From assembly GCF_932526225.1 (NCBI RefSeq), contig NC_064035.1, positions 12,964,566 through 13,028,565 of the forward strand: a stretch of 64,000 bases of DNA. Reading direction: 5' to 3'. The DNA is from Nematostella vectensis. Its lineage: Eukaryota; Cnidaria; Anthozoa; Actiniaria; Edwardsiidae. The notes under the pieces are model-generated. The model saw only the letters and a list, made by a program, of their open reading frames with translations, had not been told where the DNA came from and ran no database searches. Below, in pieces: positions 36,048 to 48,200 of this stretch (position 1 is its first letter; the number at the start of each line of letters is the position of its first letter). The position numbers and the translations under genes are program-made.

Positions 36048-36965
36048 AGGACAGACACACACAAAAATGGGATCTATTTGTTAAATTTATTACAGGACAG
36101 ACACATGCAAAAATGAGATCTATTTGTTAAATATATTACAGGACAGACACAGGCTAAAATGAGATCTATTTGTTAAATATATTACAGGACAGACACATGC
36201 TAAAATGAGATCTATTTGTTAAATATATTACAGGACAGACGCATGCTAAAATGAGATCTATTTGTTAAATATATTACAGGACAGACACACGCAAAAATAA
36301 GATCTATTTGTTAAATATATTACAGGACAGACGCACGCAAAAATGAGATCTATTTGTTAAATATAATACAGGACAGACACACGCAAAAATGAGATCTATT
36401 TGTTAAATATATTACAGGACAGACGCATGCTAAAATGAGATCTATTTGTTAAATATATTACAGGACAGACACACGCAAAAATGAGATCTATTTGTTAAAT
36501 ATATTACAGGACAGACGCATGCTAAAATGAGATCTATTTGTTAAATATATTACAGGACAGACACACGCAAAAATGAGATCTATTTGTTAAATATATTACA
36601 GGACAGACGCACGCAAAAATGAGATCTATTTGTTAAATATATTACAGGACAGACACACGCAAAAATGAGATCTATTTGTTAAATATATTACAGGACAGAC
36701 GCACGCAAAAATGAGATCTGTTTGTTAAATATATTACAGGACAGACACACGCAAAAATGAGATCTATTTGTTAAATATATTACAGGACAGACACACACAA
36801 AAATGAGATATATTTGTTAAATATATTACAGGACAGACACACGCAAAAATGAGATATATTTGTTAAATATATTACAGGACAGACACATGCAAAAATGAGA
36901 TCTATTTGTTAAATATATTACAGGACAGACGCACGCAAAAATGAGATCTGATTGTTAAATATATA
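36048..36965. repeat. 46-bp minisatellite, about 20 copies
   Basis: Units of ACAGGACAGACACACGCAAA plus AATGAGATCTATTTGTTAAATATATT, listed in two parts. Alternating CACACG and CGCATG/CGCACG variants suggest dimer amplification. Each unit has a 3'-splice-like ATATATTACAG on the plus strand. It shares TACAGGACAGACACAC with the 42-bp array at 10113-11835. Confidence 0.95.
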
Positions 36966-37904
36966 ATAGTATTTAGGTTTAATGGACTTTAATTTATTCT
37001 TGATTGACTTACTGACTCTCCAAAATTGTCCCATCTAAAGTAAAACAAGTTTGGACATTTTAAAAGCCATTGGCAATAATTTTGATTATAACCACAGGGG
37101 TAAAATGTTTTATCTCTAATGAATAAACAGGGAATGAATCAAATACTTAGTAAAACTTGTTCTAAAAGAAACTGTTTTCTACTATCTCATGGTAAACAAC
37201 CAGACAACTTTCAGGGTCGATGAAAGAGTCTGCTACATATATAACTGTAGAAAAGACTATATTGATAGGTGTTTGGCATCCATGTAGGGATGAAGTATTG
37301 TCTGGTATAACTGTTAGCGAGAAATAAGCCCTTGATCTACAGTAACGACCAAATTGAGCCAAGCCAGGGTAATTTAACAGCAAATGTTACAAGTTTACTT
37401 TTCAGTTACATAATCGATTCGATTTCGGAAAAAAAACGCGTCAAAAAATGAATAACGTGACGATCAATATGATGATTAAGCTGCTTTTACAAGCGATAAA
37501 CATAGCAAAACCGAGACTAATAACACATTTATAACTACTTTATCGTTTGAACAATACCTGTGGCGTAACTCCACTAGTGGAGAACATCGTAGGGGGTGAA
37601 AAATGAGGCAAATCTCTGAAACTTTAGGAGACCTTGCACAGTGTATGTTCGACGAAACGCAGAAAACATTGATTTACCATATTGCATCATGGGCAATGGG
37701 TGATACCGCTGACTGACGGGCAGGAATCGAAGCGAGTTCGGGAGCCCTGTGGATGACCGAACACGAAGCAAATGCCGGTCTACGCCGGTCTAGCCGGATA
37801 AAAATGCCGGTCTTACAAAAGGCGATCAGGCGTGCTAATTTCAACGTTTCCATCGGCTTTAGTTAACTGCCTTTTTAGCCCATCTTGCTGTTTGATGCCT
37901 TATT

Positions 37905-40900
37905 ATGGCGGACGTCAAAAGTGAAACGAGTGAAGAACTTGAAAGCGCTGACTCCGTGAAGTGTCCCAATAAAGAAAGCTCTTTGAATGCATCCGAAGAA
38001 GAAAGAGAAAGCAACGAGATGGGCGAAGCTAAGGATAGTGACGATGGCCGAACCCCGCGATTTTTAGTCCGGAAAGTCAAATTCAACCCAGAATCGCCTA
38101 CCTTGAATATGGGCGATCAAACGACTCCGCCGAATGAAAATTTCTCTGACGCGGATCAAACAAGCCTTGGGGCAGAAACTCCGTCACACGAAAACTTCAC
38201 CATGGGCTATGCAACAAATGAGGCTTTACCAATGACGGTTTACTATAGAAATACCAACTCCTTAGGACCAGGAAACAAGATGCAACGACCAACACTACAG
38301 GAGCTCAGGAAAGGCCTTGAAAACTATGAACCATTAGTAGGGGTAGGTGTCTCTTTGCATTTATTTTGGAGTTGCTTTTTGACCCCAACAACTAATCTGA
38401 GAGATGGTGTGGTACAGTAATTGTGATCAAAAGTTGCGAAAATGGGATGTGATTATTTATTATGGGCTTCTCTCTCAGTCTTATCATCACTTGATGGAAA
38501 AGAGAGAAAAACCAATCCAGAGATTATTCTTTTTGTTTCAATTAATTAATTTTTGCTACATGAAGACATACAAAGAATACAAAAACATTCAATAAATTAC
38601 ATGCAAATGGCTAGGTACAGTTACAAAGTTACTTGTGCAATTTGTTGTGTCTTTTACCTTTTTAACAAGCAGTTTCTTGGGTATAAGAATTAATAGATAT
38701 ATTCTTATATCCCAGGGCCGTAGCAGGGGGTGGGGCACTGGGGGCATATGCCCCCCCCCCCAAATATATTTTAAATTATCAGGGAATGACCAGAAGTTGC
38801 ATGGCCGTGCCCCCCCCCCCCCAATATTTTCTTAATGTTTCTGTATTGTGCCCTCCCAATCTTACATGGCTTTAGAATGGAAAGATTCACACACAAATAT
38901 TTGATATTTGTCTAGCTGACATAATATTGGCCAATTGATTAAAACACACTTGAAGAAAAGCAAAACAAATTATTGCTAGCTAAAAAAAATAAATACATAA
39001 GAGTTTAAATATTCTAGCATCAACATCTACTTTTGATTTTTAATTGATAAATTCTGTATTTTTACATTCCAAAAAAATTGGGATAGAGGCGACACACCCA
39101 CCCACCCCTTAGCCAATTTTTTGAATGCCCATCCATATATATGGAAAGAACTTGAGAGCATATAATGTAATATTTCCACTTTTTATTTTATATTTTTGCA
39201 CAATATTTACAAAAAAATACAATTTCCCTCACTTTTTCTTTTTTTTTTTTTTTTAAGTTATAAGATCCCTTAATCTATTATGAGTTAAAATCTCCATGGA
39301 ATTTTGTTTTTATATTCAAACATTAAATCAACACAGGTAATAAAGAGTTGCTTTTTTGTTTTTCTCATTTCATGCTTAAAGTAAATATTGAAATATATTG
39401 CTTAAACAATTAATGCAAATTCGATTAATGAATGTACTCTTCATTTTCTTTACTTAATAGAGACCCAAAACTTTAATTGTGTAGGCAAAAACATAGCTGA
39501 AACAACATTTTTTAGATTGCTAGTTAAAGTCAGATTTGATTCCTGGAAAAAAAAAACTCTTGCTTTTTCCTTTTTAGCCACTGATGCAAGAAAACATGGA
39601 AGTCAATGATGTAGCAGGGAGCGACGAAATTAGGTCCAGTAATGCTGCTACAGCGCCAAAGTTTGGCTGGATTAAAGGAGTATTCTTTGGTTGCCTTCTT
39701 AATATTTGGGGAGTTATGTTGTACTTGCGACTTTCCTGGGTGGTAGGGCAGGCAGGAATTGGTCTGGCGACAGTCATTATCATGCTTTCTGCAGTAGTAA
39801 CTACTGTCACAACTCTTTCAATGTCAGCCATCTGCACTAATGGAGAAGTTAAAGGAGGTAAGTATGGATATAATAATTATATCAGCTAAAAAGTATTAGA
39901 TGATTCCATTCAATGAATACAAAAGAAAGAAATACAGGTGCCTCTGCCTTATTTTTCCAAGGGTGGGTCAGTGGGCCCAGGGCTCCTTTTAAAATTGGCA
40001 AAGCCAGTGGGCAAAGTCAATAATGGGTGCAAACCTTCAAGAAAGAAGGGCCTGATTAATTGCCAGCTCTTGGATTTTCAAGCATTATAACTTTTAAGAT
40101 TTAAGTACAATCTCTGAAAGGAGAGTGGGCAGGGTAAGTGGGCAACAGTTTGTTTTACTCCCACTGGATCTGCCCTTCAACTTCCCCCTTGGCCTCACTC
40201 CTATCTGATGAATATTTTTCCCCTTGTTTTAGGTGGAGCATACTATCTAATCTCTCGCAGCCTTGGTCCAGAGTTTGGTGGCTCTATTGGTATTATATTT
40301 TCTATAGCGAGTGCTGTAGCAGTGGCAATGTATGTTGTTGGGTTTGCAGAGACTGTGCGGGATTTACTCAAAGAAAATGGTGCTCTTATTGTTGATGAGG
40401 TGAATGATGTTCGCATCATTGGGCTTATCACCATTGTGTTCATATTGGCCGTCGCTTTGGTTGGGCTAAAGTGGGTAGTCCGCACTCAGGTTATCCTTTT
40501 GGCAGTACTGATCATTTCAATCTTAGATGTCATCATAGGAACTTTCATTGGTCCACAAAATGCCTCTAGCAAAGCACAAGGCTTCCTAGGCTATCAAGAT
40601 GGCGTCTTTCAGACTAACTTCATGCCTGACTTTCGAGGAGAAGGTTTCTTCTCAGTTTTTGCAATCTTTTTTCCAGCAGCAACAGGTATCCTTGCTGGTG
40701 TGAATATCTCTGGTGATTTGAAGAATCCTCACACGGCTGTACCAAAGGGCACATTACTCGCAATTCTTGTCAGTAGTCTTGTCTATATTGTATTAGCGTG
40801 GTTAATAGGAGCTACATATGCAAGAGATGCTACAGGTCTTGTAATGTCTGTGGCTGTGGTAAATGGATCAAGTCAGAGTAATGTCACATCTATACCAACC

Positions 40901-43540
40901 TGTGATACAATGAAATGCCTGTTTGGACTTTATTTTGATAACCAGGTAAGAAAAAGACAAAAAAGGGTGCTTTTACTAGACAATGACTCTTGAGATACTA
41001 AAAGATGTTGTCTCACTTATTCATTGATATACTACAACTTAATATTTTGTGTTTCTTTTATTTTTCTATGTGACATTTTATTTAATATTGCGGATGACAG
41101 CGGTTGCTTTTTTGCAACCTCATGTTAATTTATTTCCCTGATTCCACCATGCCTAAGCAGACCACCTAGATATTCTACAGCTTGACTGTAGTTTTACATT
41201 CATACAGAAATCTATTTTTCCTTTTCAATTATGGGGCGGCCATTTCTGTGAAGATACTTTTATTGACCACCTTATTTTTTTCCTTCCAGGCGATGCAAAA
41301 GGCTTCAGGGTGGGGCCCAATTGTGACCGCCGGTATCTTTGCGTCCACCCTCTCTTCCGCCATAGCAAGCATTGTCGGCGCTCCTAAAACCTTCCAAGCC
41401 GTGTGCAAGGACAAGCTTTTTCCCAAGATAGATTACTTTGGAGTTGGCTATGGTCCTGGTAATGAACCAAAACGCGGATACGTCCTTGCGTTTCTCATCG
41501 CGTGTGCCTTTACCGCCATAGGGGACCTGAATGCCATCGCCCCCATTATCTCCAACTTCTTCCTCATTGTCTATGCGCTCATCAACTACGCGACATTCGT
41601 CGCCTCCTTGGGTCGTTCTCCGGGATGGAGACCCTCGTTTAGATTCTACAACATGTGGGTGTCGCTGATAGGGGCTCTCCTTTGTGTAGCTATCATGTTT
41701 CTGATCAACTGGTGGGCCGCTCTGGTGACGATTATGATCGTGGTTGGGTTGTATAAGTTTGTGGACTACAGAAAGCCTAATGTGAGTACTAATGTTATGC
41801 CACTTTTTTTATTCTGTTATTGTTTTTCTCTCCGGTGCATAGCTATCTGTACCGCTAAAACGTACCCAAAAATGGCCGCATAACATAACAATAGAGACGT
41901 GTTTGAAAAAAAAAAGCCTTTTGCAGTACTTGGACGTATCACGAAAAAGTTCTAGTTTCGCCTCTGTCTTCAGACTTTTCTGAACTCCAATTTTGACCTG
42001 CGTTTGATGAATAAGGACCTTAAGCAAGGATGACGGCGACTGCTAGGACAATGAAATCGAAAGAGATTCGTTCGCGTTTGTCAACGTTCCCGTCTTCTTT
42101 GTTAAGGTGCCTAATATAAAAACCGAACCTTTTTCTCAGGTGAATTGGGGGTCATCTGGACAAGCCAACACCTACATGAGCGCGCTTAGATTCACGACCC
42201 TTCTCGACACCCATGAGGAACATGTCAAAAACTTCCGGCCGCAGTGCTTGGTCCTGAGTGGTCGTCCGGCAGAGCGTCCGGATCTGATGTACATCGCGTC
42301 TCAGCTTACCAAGAACTCTGGTCTGATGATGTATGGTAACGTGTGCAGGCAGAAATTTGACAAGATCAGTGACGACGAAGAGAGGGAGGACGCTAAGTGG
42401 TTAAAAGAGCACAAGATCAAGGCCTTTAGGGCAACCACCACAGGTAAGTAGAGTATAAGGGGCACTGAGATCAACGCTAGTAGAACTATCCTACCCCTTC
42501 GACAAATCCCGAATCTGCACCCTTCCTGCTTCTAAAAATGTTGTATTTGCGCCCCTTCGATAAATCCTGTATCAGTTTCATAATGTTTCTGTCGTACAGG
42601 GCGCCAATGGACAAGTAAGTAAGAATGAATAAAGCGATAGAAGTTAGCTCTGTAGGCGGTCTGACTTAGTCATTTTACCGTATGTCATTTTACATTTTCA
42701 GCGCACTCTCTCCGAACCGGGGTCCAGGCAATGCTTCATCTCACCGGGCTCGGTAAAATGAAACCCAACACACTTGTGCTCGGCTTCAAAAACGACTGGC
42801 AGATCGCTCCCTTGGCCGACCTCGAGGGCTACTTTGGCGTAATCAACGACGCCTTCCAGATGGACTTCGGCGTTGCTATACTCCGAATTGGCAAGGAGAC
42901 AATCGAATTTGACGAAGTCTCTCTGACTGACTCCATCTGTAACGAAGACGAGTTCAAGCGCCCAGAACCGGTCGCCGAACCGCTACAGAAACCTGAACAG
43001 GAGTTAGCGTTCGAGGGAAAGCAGCGCGGAACGATCGACGTGTGGTGGTTGTACGACGATGGAGGTCTGACGATACTGTTACCATATCTCCTGACCCTGC
43101 ATCGGCTTTGGCGCAGCTGCGACCTCAGGCTCTTCTACTTGGACATCCGGTCCAAACACGCGATCAAGGCGGACCAGCTCAAGATGGCGAACCTCATGAA
43201 GAAATTCCGTATTCAAGTGAGTAGCGTGGTGCAGGTCCCCGGTGCTAACACCGCTCCTTCTGGGGAGAGCCTTGACGCGTTCCGCGCACTCCCTGTAGGG
43301 CGTGAGCTAGACGATGGACCAATTGATGACAAGAAAGTTCTTCGCACCATAAGGATAGGCGAACTTGTGCGCAAACGCTCCAATAATGCCAAGCTGGTTG
43401 TCATCTCACTTCCGGTCCCGGTTGCGGAAATGACGACACCGCTAATGTACATGAGCTGGCTAGAGATGCTGTCGAAAGATCTTCCGCCCGTACTTCTTGT
43501 ACGAGGAAACCAGAGAAGTGTCCTGACGTTTTATTCTTAG
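37905..43540 (+). CDS. SLC12 family Na-K-Cl (or Na-Cl) cotransporter
   Basis: Electroneutral cation-chloride cotransporter of the plasma membrane. Exons: 37905-38342, 39578-39857, 40233-40945, 41290-41781, 42140-42443, 42702-43540; phases join, giving 1021 residues. The N-terminal cytoplasmic region has a SPAK/OSR1 docking motif RFLV (52-55) and a Thr-rich stretch [13 protein letters not shown], comparable to the phosphoregulatory site of NKCC/NCC. The transmembrane core starts [20 protein letters not shown] and includes [24 protein letters not shown] and [14 protein letters not shown]. The C-terminal cytosolic domain ends RSVLTFYS, as in vertebrate NKCC1. Tyr at about 273 in AMYVVGF is the position that binds K+ in NKCC1 and is His in NCC, favouring NKCC. 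The exon 1 donor could instead be six bases earlier (same phase). Confidence 0.93.
38713..38876 (+). repeat. Interspersed repeat family A, copy 3
   Basis: In SLC12A intron 1. GGGCCGTAGCAGGGGGTGGG, C runs at 38750-38761 and 38811-38822, and TTCTTAATGTTTCTGTATTG all match copies 1 and 2. Confidence 0.75.
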
Positions 43541-43784
43541 AAAGGGTTTGTAAAAATGATAGAAAGATATTTGTATGTTAAGGCAGAGTAAGTGTTTGAA
43601 AGTGAAGACAGCATTTGGGCAGGATGGTGTTTATCTTTCCGGCCTTACCCTCGTGGCTAGCGAACTTGCGACGTCTCAAGCTCGCTGACCACTAAGGACG
43701 TTCGAGGTTCTGGAACCAGGGTATCTTTCCCTCATCAGAGGTGATAACTAACGTTTTCTTTCACGATAATGCCCAGGGAACCAT

Positions 43785-43833
43785 TCCCTGCTAACAGAGG
43801 ACTTTTTTTCTTGTGTAGCTCTGTTAGCAGGGA
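43785..43833 (+). other. 15-bp perfect hairpin in predicted SLC12A 3' UTR
   Basis: TCCCTGCTAACAGAG at 43785-43799 pairs with CTCTGTTAGCAGGGA at 43819-43833, with a 19-base T-rich loop. It would lie in the mRNA if transcription ends after the AATAAA at 44174. Confidence 0.6.
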
Positions 43834-44173
43834 GAGAGAACCAGTATTCGTTTTAAAATGTATCCTAATCACCGAGTATGAAGATTATGGGGGGTCAGGG
43901 TAATTATAATACAGTAATCAAAATATTATTTTATCGACCACCGATTTAGGGCCATGGCACCCATATGGCAAGTAACGTATAAATGTTGGTTTCCAAGAAA
44001 TGGAACTAAAATGGGTGCTATCGCCTTGAATGTGGATAATAATTAACACTATTTATAAGATGTATTTGCTTTAACTATAAATATCTTTTTGTGCAGCACC
44101 GTGATATGCAGTGTATGTATTAGTATTATTCCAAACTAAATTCAGGTTGGAACTGTTGTAGTGACCTTTAAAG

Positions 44174-44179
44174 AATAAA
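44174..44179 (+). terminator. Possible poly(A) signal of SLC12A
   Basis: AATAAA about 634 bases after the stop codon; no earlier good candidate was noticed. Confidence 0.4.
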
Positions 44180-44339
44180 AATCAGATCAAGTGAGATCGA
44201 GAAAATGTACACCAAACAAGGTGTTTCCCAAGAAGGAAATACTTTTATGTTGGTACTCCAAAGCCTACGTCACACTAGGCGATACGATTGAATTTCAATC
44301 GCCGGCTGAAAAATGCCAAGATCTTTTCAATTTAGCGGC

Positions 44340-44575
44340 GGCCGATCCGCCGATTTCGGATTTGTCCGATTCGCCGATATCGGATTTGTCCGATTCGCCG
44401 ATATCGGATTTGTCCGATTTGCCGATATCGGATTTGTCCGATCCGCCGATATCGGATTTGTCCGATCCGCCGATATCGGATTTGTCCGATCCGCCGATAT
44501 CGGATTTGTCCGATTCGCCGATATCGGATTTGTCCGATCCGCCGATATCGGATTTGTCCGATACGGATGATCAAA
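44340..44575. repeat. 24-bp palindrome-containing minisatellite, about 9.5 copies
   Basis: Unit CCGATATCGGATTTGTCCGA plus TTCG or TCCG. The core CCGATATCGG is self-complementary. All frames stay open, giving artefactual SPISDLSD-type peptides. Confidence 0.95.
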
Positions 44576-44626
44576 TTCGCTGGCGAACACCGGGAAGTGA
44601 AATCGCCTAGCAGCAGCAGCGGATAT

Positions 44627-44659
<33 letters not shown>
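44627..44659. repeat. Homopolymer of 33 G
   Basis: Uninterrupted G tract, then TAGGGGG. The true length may be mis-sequenced. Confidence 0.9.
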
Positions 44660-44660
<1 letters not shown>

Positions 44661-44797
44661 AGGGGGTTTCCCCCGCTACCTTTTGGCTGCCAGAAAGCCA
44701 TATGTAATTAAAAAATCACCCCCTCCCCTCTTTGTCACTGAGCCAAACTCCCCCTTTAGCCAAAAGCTAGATCCGCTCCTGCCTAGTGTGTCGTAGA

Positions 44798-45284
44798 CGT
44801 TAGCTGTCTATTTTCATGTTTTCAGGGAACAAAAAACGCACAAAGAAATGGGTCGGGGTCTAGGGCATGCAGAGGAATGCTTTTTGGGGCATCTTTTTCA
44901 CGCAAAAATTTTCTTTAGCAGCCCCAAAAGGGTCGGGGAGCCTTCTAAAGCCTCCCTCTTTGTCAGCTACTGTTTTCCTCACGTTACTTTTGCTTGGAAA
45001 ACGTTTTTGCTATTCTGGATACCATCTATAAAAAAAAACCAACAAAGCTTTTTTGCGTACACTTGATTGACGGGAGAGTCGGAGCCCCTTATGCTCTGCG
45101 CTGAGAAAAAAATGCTTTAAATTACACAAGTTTCGGCGCGCGAACAATACAACTAGTTTTGCCGAACTTCAAGGACATTACTTATGCAAATAAGCACCGT
45201 GGGCTCAGCCTCAGTAGCGTCGGTTGTTGAACACGTGCGCGGTCACGAGGCAGCAAACTGCGAAGCGTTCGCCAAGAAACTAAC
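44798..45284. other. Upstream region of MAX
   Basis: No gene seen. GC content rises close to the MAX start (CGGCGCGCG at about 45133, CACGTGCGC at 45232-45240). The CACGTG at 45232-45237 is an E-box core, the site bound by MYC/MAX. Confidence 0.5.
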
Positions 45285-48200
45285 ATGAGCGACGAAGAAA
45301 AGGAGGTCGACGTTGAAAGCGGCGACGATGTAAGTTCTGTTATCTAAGAGAACGATCGCAAGGGTGGCTAAGATTAAATAGATTCGATTCTGCGGTTCTA
45401 ATTCGTTTCAGGACACGGCAGAAGGGGGGACAACCGAATTTCTTAACCAGGTAATACAATGTTTTGGTGTCAAATTCAGCGACAAATTTGTGCACATGGC
45501 TTGAAACAGAAAAGCACGTGTTACATTTTTTTCGGTATTTTTTGTCAACCAAAAATGTGTTACTAAAACAAGGTATACCTTTTGCGTTTTTCGATTAGGA
45601 TTTATTTTAAGTTTGAGGGTTTTTGAGCGAGAATCGCGCTTGTTTTCGCTTCGATCGCAGCGAGTCACGCCATGAAGTTATTGCTCCTGAATTTTTAATG
45701 ACTTCTCCTGGTCCATGTAGTTAGAATAAGTTGCCCTGCTATCTGTTGAATCTGATGTTCCCCATTCTAGGCCGACAAAAGAGCCCATCATAACGCTTTA
45801 GAGAGAAAGCGAAGGGACCATATTAAAGACAGTTTCTCCCATCTTCGGGACTCAATACCTTCTTTACAAGGCGAAAAGGTATGTTTACACCAACCGCCAC
45901 CCAGTCCAAGGTGAACCTAATGTGGTTGAGAAAATGTTATCCCAAACATTACCTGTCAAAACTTCTTCATGTAGATTTCTAAAGAAGCTTATTCCCTCTG
46001 CACCAAGGCGACTTCCACACTTGTCGGGGTTTGCCTTTTCTTGTCGGATAATTTTTTAAATTAGTGTTTCGTGCAAAGTACACACTACTTAGGTTGAGTA
46101 ATGGGTAAATTTATGTTTTGTTAGTTTTCGGGACGGCTGTTGTCTGATAAATTTACATGCCGCTAAATATGTGGTTATGTTCATGATATATCCTTTTTAT
46201 TGAGTTTATCGAAATATTAATCACAGATTACTTAGTTAGGGCATGTAGGAGTGGATATTGTTATGTGGATTTGTGTTTTGCTTGCAGCTGTTTTCGGGCA
46301 TGCTTATACACGCTGATGTTAAACTGTATACACGATGTGCGTAATTTCTTTCACAAAGTTGGATGATTTCACTTAATCATAGGTGTGATTAAACAAGGAT
46401 CACTAACATGTCCAAACACAGCCCTAAAAATTGTACATCAAATATAAGATGAAAAATATCTACTTGGAATTTGTTGTCTTCAACATATCTTGCTGTTTAA
46501 CATGTGTTCTGTAGCGTATGACCTACAAGACATTTTAGTATTCAATTTAATAGTTAACCATATTTACTTGAATGAGCACCAAAATCAACTCTTTTATGAT
46601 ATGTACAGTATGTGTTTTGTTGATGATGTTGCAACTATCACACACCGAAAACCCAATACCATCAAGTATTCTCATTTATCATGGGTTTTAATAAAATTTT
46701 CAAATTAGCTAAACTAGTGATAGTTTTCATTGTTTGGAGATTGATGAAAGTTTTCACAGTCAACAGCATTCTGTGTACGTAGAGCTTTAAATAAAATACT
46801 ACTGAGCCTGGGGTCTGTACTGAGAAATAAAAGCCTGCCCGTAGACTTTTTATAAAGAGGCCGCAAGCATAAATTTTTTATTATCCAGTTCACTTAACAG
46901 ACAATCAGCATGCCCCAATTCACCAGAATGAGTTGCTGACATAATAAAGTATTATTTTAATTATTATTTAAAAAAATACATTATTATTTTAATTTCTATT
47001 ATTGTTATCATTATCTTTTTTTCATAGGCTTCTAGGGCTCAAATTCTTAATAAAGCAACAGACTACATACAATTCATGAGACGGAAAAATCACTCTCATC
47101 AGGTAAGAGTAGCCAATGCTACCCATATTGATTCTGTTGTTATACACCAATGTTGATATTGTTGTTGTGCACACATGTTGATACTGTTGTTCTACGCACA
47201 TATTGATACTGCTGTAATACATCCATGTTGATACTGTTGTTATACACCCATGTTGGTACTGTTGTTAATTCACCCATCTTGATACTGTTGTTATACACAC
47301 ATGTTGATACTGTTGTTCTATGCATATGTTGATACTGTTGTTCTATGCACATGTTGATACTGTTGTTACTCACCCATGTTGATACTGTTGTTTCTCACCC
47401 ATGTTGGTACTGTTGTTCTACACACATGTTTATACTGTTGTTATACACCCATGTTTATACTGTTGTTATACACCCATGCTGTACTATTGTTTTATACCCA
47501 TGTTGATACTGTTGTTATACACCCATTTTGATACAATTATTATACACCCATGCTGTACTATTGTTCTATACCCATGTTGATACTGTTGTTATACTTCCAT
47601 GTTGATTCTGTTGTTATACACCCAAATTGATTCTGTTGTTATATTTCCATGTTGATACTGTTGTTATACACCCAAATTGATCCCGTTGTTATACTCCCAT
47701 GTTGATACTGTTGTTATACACCCATGTTGATTCCGTTGTTATATACCCATGTTGATTCTGTTGTTATACACCCAAATTGATTTTGTTGTTATACACCCAA
47801 ATTGATCCCGTTGTTATACTCCCATGTTGATACTGGTGTTATACACCCATGTTGATACTGTTGTTATACTCCCATGTTGATACTGTTGTTATACACCCAT
47901 GTTGATACTGTTGTTATACTCCCATGTTGATACTGTTGTTATACTCCCATGTTGATTCTGTTGTTATACACCCAAATTGATTTTGTTGTTATACGCCCAA
48001 ATTGATTCTGTTGTTATATTCCCATGTTGATACTGTTGTTATACACCCATGTTGATACTGTTGTTATACTCCCATGTTGATACTGTTGTTATACTCCCAT
48101 GTTGATTCTGTTGTTATACACCCAAATTGATTTTGTTGTTATACACCGAAATTGATCCCGTTGTTATACTCCCATGTTGATACTGGTGTTATACACCCAT

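Larger units (their letters stand above)
33857..37904. other. Intergenic between divergent YME1L and SLC12A
   Basis: Holds the contiguous interspersed repeat at 34755-34960, a perfect hairpin at 35476-35511, a small hydrophobic reading frame at 35616-35825 and the 46-bp array at 36048-36965. Promoters for both flanking genes must lie here, but I see no clear TATA box. Confidence 0.5.
44264..44797. mobile_element. MITE-like element with 17-bp terminal inverted repeats
   Basis: The left end CCTACGTCACACTAGGC and the reverse complement of 44781-44797 (TCTACGACACACTAGGC) match at 15 of 17. A nested inverted pair, CTAGGCGAT, lies at about 44275 and 44603-44611. The interior holds the 24-bp array and a 33-base G run. 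No transposase. Confidence 0.65.

Noticed and set aside
37574-37771. 65-codon minus frame with Arg-rich N-terminus resembling a targeting peptide
   Set aside because: No family recognised, overlaps the presumed SLC12A promoter, and similar short frames are common by chance.
43640-43730. Possible tRNA-like stretch
   Set aside because: No cloverleaf with A and B boxes could be drawn.
44191-44701. Open frames with SPISDLSD-type or RIGQIRYR-type repeats
   Set aside because: They come from the 24-bp array inside a MITE; both strands are open and the motif is a DNA palindrome.
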